Positions 47,470 to 59,566 are shown, counted from the first letter of the stretch. The stretch is DNA of 64,000 bases from Microvelia longipes (GCA_018340805.1 JACMZG010001863.1:20155936-20219935), one strand, 5' to 3'. Notes: generated by a model from the letters alone, not told the origin. Program-made: numbers and translations.

Positions 47470-49140
47470 TTAGGTTTAATAATTTGTTTGTGAACTCAAA
47501 CTTTTAATTTGAACTTGATAATTCATATTATGGATTAAGTTAAACCTGGATCGATTGGATTGGAAAGTCCAACAACGCGACATGACACATTTGATTAGGA
47601 ATTATTCTCACACTTAAATCATACACTAAATATATATTTTTTATTATATTATCTATGTAATTTCATGCTGGATTTCCTAAATATCTCATCAGTTTTTTCA
47701 CTCATTAGACTTTCTTATTGATCTCTGTAAATTTAATTTTTTTTTAATTTTTATTGTACGGTTTTTGCCGAAATAACTAACGTGTTCGTAAACCTACACT
47801 GACAGAAACCATTACTATAACATCACAGTGCTTAAAATCTTTATTAATAGAGCGATATTTCCAAATAAAGTTGGTATGAAGAAAATTGTGGAGGAACTCC
47901 TAAAGCTATAGCTAAACATCCTGTTATATACAAAATTAACTGTTATTAAATTGAACCAATATGCAATATTCGTTTTAACATCGCTTCTTACATCGAGACT
48001 CTAATTTTAGGTCTTTCATATCTTATTTTTTCTGCTTTTTTATAATTTTTCTTAAAGATTAAAACATGTTTAATTATTGAATCATTTTTATTTGACACTT
48101 ATTAATTACTGTATAAACGACTTTTTGATATCATATAGACATCACTAAATCTGTTAATAGACATTTCTATATTTACAGACTTGTACATATATACATCTCT
48201 ATATACAATAGACCTCTATAGACATCACTAAATCGAATTTTTAAAAAAATCCCCACTACATTATCGGGTAGTAAAAAGCTTGTTCATTATATAAAGTTTT
48301 GGAAGTACCTTAATGTAAGATTTTGCTAGTATAAATAATTTGGATGAAAGGTATAATGACAAAAATATGATAAAGAAACACGAAAGTAATCATTAAACAT
48401 ATCAATATAAAATAAAGTTAAAAATGTGTATTTTAATTTTAAAAAGGGTTTTTATTCTTTTATCAACCTATGAGATAATTGAATATTTTAAACAAAACAT
48501 TCAAAAACTTACTTACTTTTTGGATACAAAAGATAAAATATTCACTTTAGCTTTGAATAATTAATAACCTTTTATAATAATGTTGAAATTAAATACAAAT
48601 TGATTTGTAAATAAATTCAATTTGTAAATTATGTATAATTGCATACCAATAACTATTTGCCAAATTCCATAGGAATCGGGCTATGCCTAACCTTGCCATA
48701 AAATAATTATTCTATTGAAAATTCGCATCGTATTAAATCATTACTATTGATTGATTCAGGCGTATAAAGCACAATTATAAGATCGGTGGAATTGACGCCC
48801 TTGTGAGCGTCCATTATTATTTTTTGACGTCATGAACTGGGTTGTTTTTTTTATCATAAAGAAGCGTATTATGACTGATTGTTTACAAGAACGTACGCTC
48901 AAATCAAAACGAAACTCAGTATATGGGGAGATGTTGGGCGGTGTTTCGAACTTTAGTGTACAGAGATATTACGAAGCCTTTTGTTAAAAAATGCAAGACG
49001 TCATTAACCCAAATTATGACGTCATAATTTTCTGGAAATCAAAACTAAATCGATTATACCGGTTTCAGCTCAATCGGACTATTCTAAGCTCTGATAAGCT
49101 CGTAATAGCAGACATATTTTAGTATATGTATATTTATGTA
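47470..49140. other. intron/intergenic DNA between large exons A and B, first copy
   Basis: No exon recognised. It includes a segment (48790-49110) with GACGTCATTAACCCAAATTATGACGTCAT and TACCGGTTTCAGCTCAATCGGACTATTC, related to sequences near 32.7, 34.8 and 43.1-43.5 kb, so it is a dispersed repeat. The second copy (51550-53230) is nearly identical. Confidence 0.6.
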
Positions 49141-49440
49141 TACCTTAATGGTGCTAAGGGTGAGGAGGTAGTGGGAAGGAGCTCTTCCCCTCCACTTTCG
49201 TTGGCCAATGTACTACTGGTAGTTAGTACATTATTTGGCTCCGATGGGCACTGAAATTCAAGCCGGCCCGCGGAGCGGCCTTGCGAGGGAATGTTGCCGC
49301 AAAGTGACCCACATGATGACAATTTTCAAAATACATGGCAAAATTCCATGCAATAAATAGCAATAATAGAACAACAAATCCTACAAAAAAAAAGGACGCG
49401 AAGCAGCTTAAGTCCAAGCGATCAAGGGATGAAGGCCCTG
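49140..49440. mobile_element. GC-rich element after exon B, first copy
   Basis: GCCGGCCCGCGGAGCGGCC, GTGACCCACATGATGACAATTTTC and CATGGCAAAATTCCATG, flanked by GAGGAGGTAGTGGGAAGGAGCTC. Same type as 44860-45090. It starts about 35 bases after the splice donor of large exon B. Confidence 0.65.
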
Positions 49441-49474
49441 TTATAAGATACCACATATGTATAATATCAGTTAC

Positions 49475-50366
49475 CTTCATATTATAATTAGCACTAAATA
49501 ATATATTTTAAAAATCAATCCTGCATTCAGAAAAAGAGGAATTAATCCAAGTAAAAAATATGGAGAAAGAAGAATATTGCTTGAATATAAGATAATATTT
49601 GCCCTAACGTGGAAAATTTGTATCAAAACAATAAAATATAAGCTATGACAATCATCAGTAATGATACATCAAAACAGTCATTAATTTTCTTTGTTACACT
49701 ACAAAAACGTTGTAAGCATTACTTAAAAAATTAACACTTTTATGATGGATTGTAATCTCACTAAAATATGATTGAGTAAAGACTAATAATGTGTACATTA
49801 TTTCGTTAATAGTAAAAAATTTCAAAAATTTAAATGAAATATTAATAATGTATGCGTATGTAAAATTGCTACCATATAGTGTAGAAATAATGACTTTTTA
49901 GCTGAAATGAAATAATAGATTATATTAGGTATCAAACTAAATATATAATACATAATATGAAATAAATAAGATATTAAACTAAAATTTGTTCTGATATTTA
50001 TTGAAGTATTAAACGTAGAATTTAAATTTATTACGTCATTTGTAACTTTAACAATGTTATTAGATTGTAAGATAAAATTATCATTAGATATGAAAAATAA
50101 AATAGTACATGCATACAAAAATATTATGACTTTTAAATCAAATTGAATGAAGAATGAGGATATCTACAAAAGAATGACCGATACTGCAAAATACAAACGA
50201 TATAATAATAAGATTCGTCAAAATAATGGACGGTATTATTTTATTTTTATTATACTTCATGTTTTCATCTACTGGGTAATATAAAAATGCTGATAATAAG
50301 TAAAAAATACATTTAAAAATTTTTGTATATTGGACGATGTATAAAAATTTGGATTAGAAAATACAT
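49475..50366 (-). pseudogene. gustatory receptor large exon B, first copy, frameshifted
   Basis: The same exon as 53576-54474 with additional indels (near 49650, 49710, 49825, 50150 and at the start codon region near 50345-50366). Only a 98-residue stretch (49822-50118) stays open. The donor ATGAAG|GTAACT is intact. Like exon A first copy, it lies in the probable unmerged contig overlap and near the contig end, so most lesions are likely to be errors rather than biology. Confidence 0.7.
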
Positions 50367-50621
50367 TTTAGTATTTAAAATTAGATATTGATTTTTTCTC
50401 ACTAAGAAACTGTTAAGTTAACAGACGAATGTAGTTAAGTTAAATGTACATGGTAATAAGTGTTTAAAGATGTCCAATTTTTTAACCCCTCTTTCTCCAT
50501 ATTTGTCCTCCTTTCCCACCTTAATATTTACAAACACTATTTCAAATTAATACTATATTATATAATACCGGGTGGAACATTTCAGGTCGATGAGCATAAA
50601 AACTTACAAAATGTAAAAAAT

Positions 50622-50622
50622 N
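50622..50622. other. single N: probable contig join
   Basis: The only ambiguous base I noticed. Text before it matches the end of the second 4.1 kb copy (ACACCGGGTGGAACATTTCAGG...AAATG, near 54731); text after it matches 46544 onward. That is the signature of two contigs joined with their overlap left unmerged. Confidence 0.9.
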
Positions 50623-50646
50623 AAACAAATAAAAAATATCAGTTAC

Positions 50647-51549
50647 CTTCTTATTATATTTTGAACTGAATGAGATAATTTTAAATACTAATGTTGCTCC
50701 CAGAATAACTGACGTAATACCAATTGCAAAATATGGGGAAAGAAGTAAATAGTAAGAATACTCGATAAAATAATTAATAATATGGTAACTTTGTGTCAAA
50801 ACAATAATAAAATAAGCTATAACTATCATAAGTAATGTTATATCAAAGCAATTATTCATTTTATTTGTTACATTACAGAAATCATTGTAAATGGCAGTAA
50901 CAAATTTTGCACTTTGATCTTGAAGTGTATTAATTTGGCAAAAATAGAGCTGAGTAAGGCATAATAATTTATACATTATTTCGTAGGTAGAAAACAGTGT
51001 TTCATAATTAAACTGACATATTAATAACGTGTACAAATGTAGTATCATTACTGTATAATGTACTAAAGACACGTAATTAGATATGACTAAATAGTATATT
51101 ATATTAGGTATGATACTAATTATATAATAAATAATGCGAAATAAATACGGCATGAGACTAAAATTCGTTCTGATAAATACATGCTTGTTAAATTTAGAGT
51201 TTAATTGTATTATATCAATCGCTATTTCAACGACATTTTTAGCTTTTAGTATTATATTGCTAACGGAAATAATTGATATGAAAGTAGACAAGTACAAAAA
51301 TAATACGACATTGTTATCAAATTGTGTAAAATCCTTATAATATTCTATATAAAAATGAAAGAAACTTAAAAATATGAATGATATGATAGTGAAAGTAGTC
51401 AGTATAATACATGGAATTATCTTATGTTTATTATAGTTCATGTTTTTATCTACGGGGTAGTATGAACATTTTGATAATAAATAGAAAATGCATTTAAATA
51501 GTTTTTCAATATTTGAAAATGTACAGTTATTAGAATTTGATAAAATCAT
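50647..51549 (-). CDS. gustatory receptor large exon A (intact)
   Basis: Encodes 301 residues from ATG 51549 (MILSNSNNC) to KYNKK, followed by the donor AAG|GTAACT, phase 0. It is mostly hydrophobic with about six membrane segments, for example near IIPCIILTTFTIISFIF, VVLFLYLSTFISIISV, IIYYIISIIPNIIYYLV and LLMIVIAYFIIVL, as expected for the first six helices of a 7tm_7 gustatory receptor. A conserved NDFCNVTNKMNNCFD stretch recurs in exons B and C. Joined to shared exons 2-4 it would give 374 aa, a normal size. Related to exons B and C (same start and end) and more distantly to D and E. Ligand unknown. Confidence 0.85.
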
Positions 51550-53229
51550 TTAGGTTTAATAATTTGTTTGTGAACTCAAACTTTTAATTTGAACTTGATA
51601 ATTCATATTATGGATTAAGTTAAACCTGGATCGATTGGATTGGAAAGTCCAACAACGCGACATGACACATTTGATTAGGAATTATTCTCACACTTAATCA
51701 TACACTAAATATATATTTTTTATTAATATTATCTATGTAACTTCATGCTGGATTCCTAAATATCTCATCAGTTTTTTTCACTCATTAGACTTTCTTATTG
51801 ATCTCTGTAAATTTTTTTTTTTTTCAGTTTTCATTGTACGGTTTTTGCCGAAATAACTAACGTGTTCGTAAACCTACACTGACAGAAACCATTACTATAA
51901 CATCACAGTGCTTAAAATCTTTATTAATAGAGCGATATTTCCAAAATAAAGTTGGTATGAAGAAAAATTGTGGAGGAACTCCTAAAGCTATAGCTAAACA
52001 TCCTGTTATTATACAAAATTAACTGTTATTAAATTGAACCAATATGCAATATTCGTTTTAACATCGCTTCTTACATCGAGACTCTAATTTAGGTCTTTCT
52101 TATCTTATTTTTTCTGCTTTTTTATAATTTTTCTTAAAGATTAAAACATGTTTAATTATTGAATCATTTTTATTTGACACTTATTAATTACTGTATAAAC
52201 GACTTTTTAATATCATATAGACATCACTAAATCTGTTAATAGACATTTCTATATTTACAGACTTGTACATATATACATCTCTATATACAATAGACCTCTA
52301 TAGACATCACTAAATCGAATTTTTAAAAAAATCCCCACTACATTATCGGGTAGAAAAGCTTGTTCATTATATAAAGTTTTGGAAGTACCTTAATGTAAGA
52401 TTTTGCTAGTATAAATAATTTGGATGAAAGATACCATAACAAGAAATATGATAAAGAAACACGAAAGTAATCATTAAACATATCAATATAAAATAAAGTT
52501 GAAAATGTGTATTTTAATTTTAAAAAGGGTTTTATATTCTTTTATCAACCTATGAGATAATTGAAAGTATTTTAAACAAAACATTCAAAAACTTACTTAC
52601 TTTTTTGATACAAAAGATAAAATATTCACTTTAGCCTTTGAATAATTAATAACCTTTTATAATAATGTTGAAATTAAATACAAATTGATTTGTAAATAAA
52701 TTCAATTTGTAAATTATGTATAATTGCATACCAATGACTATTTGCCAAATTCCATAGGGATCGGGCTATGCCTAACCTTGCCATAAAATAATTATTCTAT
52801 TGAAAATTCGCATCGTATTAAATCATTACTATTGATTGATTCAGGCGTATAAAGCACAATTATAAGATCGGTGGAATTGACGCCCTTGTGAGCGTTCCAT
52901 TATTATTTTTTTTGACGTCATGATACTGGGTTTTTTTTTTATCCATAAAGAAGCGTATTATGACTGATTGTTTACAAGAACGTACGCTCAAATCAAAACG
53001 AAACTCAGTATATGGGGAGATGTTGGGGCGGTGTTTCGAAGCTTTAGTGTACAGAGATATTACGAAGCCTTTTGTTAAAAAATGCAAGACGTCATTAACC
53101 CAAATTATGACGTCATAATTTTTCTGGAAATATCAAAACTAAATCGATTGATACCGGTTTCAGCTCTATCGGACTATTCTAAGCTCTGATAAGCTCGTAA
53201 TAGCAGACATATTTTAGTATATGTATATT

Positions 53230-53540
53230 TATGTATACCTTAATGGTGCTAAAGGGTGAGGAGGTAGTTGGGAAGGAGCTCTTCCCCCTCCACTTTCGTT
53301 GGCCAATGTACTACTGGTAGTTAGTACATTATTTGGCTCCGATAGGCACTGAAATTCAAGCCGGCCCGCGGAGCGGCCTTGCGAGGGAATGTTGCCGCAA
53401 AGTGACCCACATGATGACAATTTTCCAAATACATGGCAAAATTTCATGCAATAAATAGCAATAATAGAACAACAAATCCTACAAAAAAAAAGGACGCGAA
53501 GCAGCTTAAGTGCCAAGCGATCAAGGGAAGAAGGCCCCTG
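53230..53540. mobile_element. GC-rich element after exon B, second copy
   Basis: Counterpart of 49140-49440, with the same palindromic words and flank. If the 4.1 kb duplication is an assembly artefact, this is the same element counted twice. Confidence 0.65.
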
Positions 53541-53575
53541 TTATAAGATACTCACATATGTATAATATCAGTTAC

Positions 53576-54474
53576 CTTCATATTATAATTAGCACTAAAT
53601 AATATAATTTTAAAAATCAATCCTGCATTCAGAAAAAGAGGAATTAATCCAAGTAAAAAATATGGAGAAAGAAGAATATTGCTTGAATATAAGATAATAT
53701 TTGCCCTAACGTGGAAAATTTGTATCAAAACAATAAAATAATAAGCTATGACAATCATCAGTAATGATACATCAAAACAGTCATTAATTTTCTTTGTTAC
53801 ACTACAAAAATCGTTGTAAGCATTACTTAAAAAATTAACACTTTTATGATGGATTGTAATCTCACTAAAATATGATTGAGTAAAGACTAATAATGTGTAC
53901 ATTATTTCGTTAATAGTAAAAATTATTTCAAAATTTAAATGAAATATTAATAATGTATGCGTATGTAAAATTGCTACCATATAGTGTAGAAATAATGACT
54001 TTTTAGCTGAAACGAAATAATAGATTATATTAGGTATCAAACTAAATATATAATACATAATATGAAATAAATAAGATATTAAACTAAAATTTGTTCTGAT
54101 ATTTATTGAAGTATTAAACGTAGAATTTAAATTTATTACGTCATTTGTAACTTTAACAATGTTATTAGATTGTAGGATAATATTATCATTAGATATGAAA
54201 AATAAAATAGTACATGCATACAAAAATATTATGACTTTTAAATCAAATTGAATGAAGAAATGAGCATATCTACAAAAGAATGACCGATACTGCAAAATAC
54301 AAACGATATAATAATAAGATTCGTCAAAATAATGGACGGTATTATTTTATTTTTATTATACTTCATATTTTCATCTACTGGGTAATATAAAAATGCTGAT
54401 AATAAGTAAAAAATACATTTAAATATTTTTGTTATATTGGACGATGTATAAGAATTTGGATTAGATAAATACAT
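53576..54474 (-). pseudogene. gustatory receptor large exon B (one frame break)
   Basis: Starts MYLSNPNSYTSSN at 54474 and ends YNMK before the donor AAG|GTAACT. The length is 899 nt, one short of 300 codons. The frame changes near 54250-54265, where the residues before FIQFDLK are disrupted within a run of T on the coding strand. Apart from this it aligns along its whole length with A and C, including NDFCSVTKKINDCFDVSL and the six hydrophobic segments. The first copy of the region is also short at this point but by a different amount, so a miscounted homopolymer is likely and the gene may be functional. Confidence 0.72.
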
Positions 54475-55629
54475 TTTAGTATTTATAATTAGATATATGA
54501 TTTTTTCTCACTAAGAAACTGTTAAGTTTACAGACGAATGTAGTTAAGTTAAATGTACATCGTAATAAGTGTTTAAAGATGTCCAATTTTGTATCCCCTC
54601 TTTCTCCATATTTGTCCTCCTTTTCCACCTTAATATTTACAAACACTATTTCAAATTAATACTATATTATATAACACCGGGTGGAACATTTCAGGCCGAT
54701 GAGTATAAAAACTTTACAAAATGATAAAAACATGGCCTTATACAATCGATAATTGTCTCTGCCCCCAGTAAATGGACTCTTGCAAAGTAAAATAAAAACA
54801 TTATTTATTTGGTCACTATTACTCAAGTAGCCACCTCCATGGTTGAAATCATTGAATCGTCAGTATTTTACTGACCTTGACACAATATATATAACAGTAT
54901 CACCAAATTAAGATTATTTCTCACCAAGCAATTATTAGACATATACATGCAATAGAATTTAGTTCAAGACCATGAGAATTGGAGTAACTACAAATATTTC
55001 TAACAAAAATCTATTGTATGAGTAATAGCTTGGTAAAAATACCGGATTTAGTAATGTTGGTTTCAATCATTAACATTATGGTATGGTCCAATTCAATTAT
55101 TTTGTTACTAAAATTTGTAACAAGAATTCAACTATTTAATTATATTAAGTTACAAATCCAATTCCAATTCAATTAAGTTTCACAAATTGGGTAATTTTTA
55201 ACAAAACGTATGGTAAATTAGAACTCGCATAGTCAATTCAATGGGGCGGTAGAGATCAATTTAAAAAATCTAGATTAATTTTTTCCACACATGTTTGCTT
55301 TTATGTTGGTGCATCTGTAATATTTCACCCAGTATATATTTACATACTACCCTGTAAAGAGAGAAGATTCAACTTTTTATTTTGGCACTGCTCAGTAATA
55401 ATTTTAGCCTAATACGCATGCGTGATAGTTAAATGAGTCGTCACGTGTTTGTCTATAGTGTCAGATTTAGTGGATACCATATTGATACAAGAAAATAAGC
55501 CACATGTAACCAGCCCCAATATTTTACTCGGTGATATCTTTTAGCAAATTTTCAAAGGAAAAAATAAGCTTATATTTATCTCCCCTGTAATTTCTGTTTT
55601 ATCTTAAGTAACATTGCTCTAACAATGTA

Positions 55630-56000
55630 TTGGTCCTTCTAGGTGTATTTGTTTTTGCGGATACTTACCTTTGCCAGGAATATGAAGTCTAACGTATCGT
55701 TCCTTTTAGGTATATTTGTTTTTGCAGATACTTACTTTTGTCAGGAATATGAAGTCTAACGTATCGTTACTTTTGGGTATATTTGTTTTTGCAGATACTT
55801 ACTTTTGTCAGGAATATGAGTCTAACGTATCGTTCCTTTTGGGTATATTTGTTTTTGCGGATACTCACCTTTGTCAGGAATATGAGTCTAACGTATCGTT
55901 CCTTTTTTGCCGATACCCTTTGTCAGGAATATGAAGTCTAACTATACGATACTCACCTTTGTCAGGAATATGAAGTCTAACATATCGGTTCTTTTAGTTA
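55630..56000. repeat. tandem repeat (about 67 bases, 5-6 units) carrying splice-donor motifs
   Basis: Units start at about 55641, 55709, 55776 and 55842, followed by a shortened and a partial unit. Each has GTATATTTGTTTTTGCAGAT, ACTTACTTTTGTCAGG, AATATGA(A)GTCTAACGTATCG. On the minus strand every unit contains CTGACAAAGGTGAGTATC-like text, a good 5' splice-site consensus. The array ends at the true donor of large exon E (TCGAAAAAG|GTAAATATCCAC), whose flank resembles the unit, so the array probably arose by duplication of the exon E donor region. The plus-strand ORFs here are translations of the repeat. Confidence 0.8.
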
Positions 56001-56022
56001 TAATTTTTTTGTGGATATTTAC

Positions 56023-56898
56023 CTTTTTCGAAAATCCTACTATATGTTTAAATACATTTAAGATAAATGTTACATTCCCAATAGACGTTGCAATTGAAAG
56101 TAACGCCCTATATCGACTACTGTCTTCATTAATTAAAATGTACGTGGCAATAAAATAAAAATTCAACAAAGCGCACCACCAGAATAGACAAGTAGTTAAA
56201 CAAAATGTGGTTTCAAAACAACTATTTAACTCTGCGACTTCATCAAACATATAATTTGAGATTACCATATAGTTTTTAATTGTACAATTCATTTTATTAT
56301 ATGAACTTATACATTTCAAATGATAATAAATAATTTCTAATGATGCGAACATAAGCTCAAAGTAAAAATAAAATAGAAAATTAAAACCAATATTAGACAA
56401 TGAAAGCAAAATGACAACAGAACTAGAAAAAGAAGATAAAAATATAAAATTTACTTCGTTAAATACTAAGTATCCAAAATAAATTAAAAATCTTAAAAAA
56501 TTGGATACCACTCGAAAGTGTTTATTTTGATTTAATTTTTAAAAATTAATTTTGTTATTTAAATTATTTACGATGAGTAATAATGTTGATATTTTTTTTG
56601 AATTTATTATGTATTTTAATGGAAAATAACTTGTTGCTATAACGAATACATAAAATAACAAGACTAATAAAGAATCAAAGGATGCCACATTAGGATGTTC
56701 TATAACACTAAATGTGACATTCAATACACAATAGCCCATGATTATAGCTATAGTTAAAAAAATCGATGACCATCGTGAATTTGTGTGCGTAAAATCTTTG
56801 TTGATTGGGTACAATAAATATGTAGACAGAGAGTAAAAAATGAACCTTAACAATTGCAAAGGATCTGATAGTGTAAATAAATTGAACAAAGGTTTCAT
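56023..56898 (-). pseudogene. gustatory receptor large exon E, in-frame stop
   Basis: Starts MKPLFNLFTLSDPLQLLRF at 56898 and ends GFSKK before AAG|GTAAAT, 292 codons with no length change. Codon 120 (56539-56541) is TAA; at the aligned position exon D has TAT (Tyr). The frame continues open after it through the rest of the receptor. Hydrophobic segments and the C-terminal FWWCALLNFYF and DSSRYRALLSI motifs match exon D closely. With shared exons 2-4 it would give about 365 aa. Either a recent pseudogene, a null allele, a sequencing error or read-through; the sequence does not decide. Confidence 0.78.
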
Positions 56899-57996
56899 TT
56901 TAAGAATATAGCTAAAAATTATGTAGAAATATAGGCATCAATGAAACTAGTAATGTTAAATATAATTTTATGGTTTCTTATTGTAAGCCACTCCTTTTAA
57001 AAGTGATTAAATTGTTGTTAATACTAATTATCAGGCGTGAAAAACTTTCTTTTAAGCAATGGTGTTGGAAGCGGCGTATCTGAAAGATTCTTAGTCTTAA
57101 TTAAATGTTTTCTCCACGAAGGCAAATAACAGAAGTTTTTCCCTTCTACATTTCAGTTTCAAAAGATCCCAAAATGTCAACACAATTAATAATATTATAT
57201 TTGCAATAATTTAAATTTATAATAAATTGCAAAAAAATATAAATTATTCCCGTTTACTACCCCCTGTAAATTTAATTTCAGTTCAATTTTTATAGTTTAA
57301 TCTAAAATCTGACATTTCTCTAATATGTGCCAAAACTAATTTGAGATGTTTGATAGTAATATTTAAATTTACTTGTTAAATAGAAAATAGATTTGAGCTA
57401 AAATTGTATAAATCATTAATTTTCTTTAATTGTTTCAAATAGCTGAATATTTTATCATTGTTATCACTAGATTATAAAAAATTTATAATGGTTTGATTAT
57501 GAAGTATTGATTGTTAGGAGGAGGAAAAATAGGTGAGTATTCGTTCACTACCTTGTGGACACGACGAAGTGATAAGTGTGACAATGTGTCAGGATCCATT
57601 CACACTTGAAATAAAAAAAAAAAAAACATATTCTATTAAAGTAATTACAACAATAAAATGTGGCAAAGTTTTTACACAATTGAAAACTTGTCTGCCACAA
57701 GTACATTCATAAGTACACACTTTCTGTTCAGCACTTACTGAACAATTTTTCTCTTCCCTATTCTTATTTTGAGGATATATTCCTCACCAAAAGCAACCTT
57801 ACAGTTACATAAATATAAATGGTCCATTCAGGCTTACTAAAAACAAAGGTTTATAATTATTATGATGCAAGATTATTATTCTGCTGACACACTTTTGCCT
57901 TATGTCCATGTTTATTGAAGCGTATTATTAAAATAGACAAATTTTAAAGGTCTTAAAGAGGAAAAATTTATATTCTCACTCACATCTTAACTATTG
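56899..57996. other. spacer between large exons E and D
   Basis: AT-rich, with no receptor 3' exon and no other recognisable gene. Should contain the 5' control sequences of exon E if it has its own promoter; none recognised. Confidence 0.5.
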
Positions 57997-58035
57997 TTAA
58001 ACTTCAATTCGTATTATTTTTCTTGAAGTAACTAC

Positions 58036-58914
58036 CTTTTTCAGAAATCCTGCTATGTGCTTAAATACATTAATGAAAAATGCTCCATTCCCTATGTAAT
58101 TTACGATTGAAAATAACGCTCTATACCGACTGCTGTCTTGATCAATCAAAATGTACGTAGCGTCAAAATAAAAATTTAATAAAGCACTCCACCAGAATAC
58201 ACATGTAGTTATGCAAAATGACGATTCAAAGCAACGATTTAACTCAGCGACTGCATCGATCATATAATTTGACATTTCTATAAATGTTTTATTTCTGAAA
58301 TTAATTTTATTTTTTGAGCAGATGCATTTCAAAAAATAGTCAATAATTTCGGTTGACGAAAACATGAGTTCAAAATATAAATAAATCAGAATATTTAGAC
58401 AAATATTAGCAAATGAGAGAAAAAGAATACGGATTGAACTAGAAAAAGATGATAGGCATATGAAATAAACTTCGTTAAATAGAAAGTATCCAAAATATAT
58501 TAAAAATCTGATAAAATTCGATACTACTAAAAATTGTTCATTCGTATTAAGTTGATAAGAATTAATTTGTTTATTTATATTATTTATAATACTAAATAAT
58601 TTTAATATGTTTTTTGAATTTATAATAAAATTTAATGGAAAATAACTTGTTGTTGAAATAAATAAATAAAATAACAAGACTAAAGATGAATCAAATAATG
58701 TTGAATTAGGATGCTCTTTAACAAAATATGTGAAATTTAATGTACAGTGGCCTATTATTATTGTTACAGCTAAAAAAATCGATGGCCATTGAGAAGTTGT
58801 ATGTGTGAAATCTTTGTTGATTGGGTACAATAAATATGTAGACAAATAGTTCAGAATGAACCTTAACAGTTGTAAAGGGTTTGACAGTATAAATAAATTG
58901 AACAACGGTATCAT
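58036..58914 (-). CDS. gustatory receptor large exon D (intact)
   Basis: 293 codons from ATG 58914 (MIPLFNLFILSNPLQLLRF) to FLKK, followed by AAG|GTAGTT, phase 0. Membrane segments are visible near PSIFLAVTIIIGHCTL, SLVLLFYLFISTTSYF, FIRFLIYFGYFLFNEVYFI, ILFLSFANICLNILIYLYF and TTCVFWWSALLNFYF. DSSRYRALFSIVNYIGNGAF leads to the final helix. Its closest relative is exon E; A, B and C form a separate group. Joined to the shared exons it would give 366 aa. It has no 3' exons of its own in the 1.1 kb before exon E. Confidence 0.84.
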
Positions 58915-59005
58915 TTTAAAATTGCTTTAAAGAAGCAATTTACTGATAATAAATATCAATATCAATGAAACTCGTACGTGTCATTATGTTATGTTTAATA
59001 ATCTT

Positions 59006-59566
59006 AGAATAATACTATATATAGAAGGAGCACAGGACGTAAACACAATGTAATTCTACTGATAACACGAAAGCCGGTTGACTGGTGCACTTAAGTAATG
59101 CTGCCAACCTGACAGCAAAACATTATTTTAAATATGTGTCATAAATATCTATTAATGAAGAAAGATTGTAAAGATCAAATATTATAACTTAAAACACCTG
59201 CTAAATATTTAATAAAACCGGTCTTAGATTGCAAAAGGGTGGCGGAATACAAGAATCTACATTTAGTTGACGAACACTACTTTTTATATATAATTTTAAT
59301 AAATACGTTAAACTACAATTTAAAATGCTTTAAATATTGTAATGCACCGATATTAATATTAAATATTGTAATGCACCGATATTTATATTAGTATTTTATG
59401 AATAATCAATCATTAATGAATAATAGAACATAATAATTCAGCAACCGGAAGTATTGCCAACTTTTTTTTTAGAAAAATGTATTTTTAGGGTGGCAGCATT
59501 ACTAAGGTGCACCAGTGAACCGCCTTTCGTGTTATCATTAGTGCTCCTTCTATATATAGTATTATT
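59006..59566. mobile_element. MITE-like element, copy 2 (inverted)
   Basis: AATAATACTATATATAGAAGGAGCAC at the left and GTGCTCCTTCTATATATAGTATTATT at the right, with the internal inverted block GATAACACGAAAGCCGGTT...AAGTAATGCTGCCA. It is the reverse complement of the 2258-2792 copy over most of its length, with a short local duplication (TTAAATATTGTAATGCACCGATAT) near 59330-59390. Confidence 0.82.

Larger units (their letters stand above)
46544..50621. repeat. first copy of a 4.1 kb near-identical repeat (probable assembly overlap)
   Basis: Matches 50623 to about 54731 from end to end in the same orientation: large exon A, the interval with the GC-rich element, and large exon B. The differences I can see are mostly one- or two-base gains and losses, many in homopolymers, with few substitutions. 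This copy ends exactly at the N at 50622, and its equivalent in the other copy begins exactly after that N. Confidence 0.85.
50623..54731. repeat. second copy of the 4.1 kb near-identical repeat
   Basis: Starts at the base after the N and matches the first copy through exon A, the GC-rich element and exon B. It is the better copy: exon A is fully open here and exon B has a single frame break. Confidence 0.85.

Noticed and set aside
55716..56158. Plus-strand repetitive frames (YESNVSFLLGIFVFAD repeats)
   Set aside because: They translate the 67-base tandem array; the phase repeats by accident and the strand is opposite to the receptor exon.
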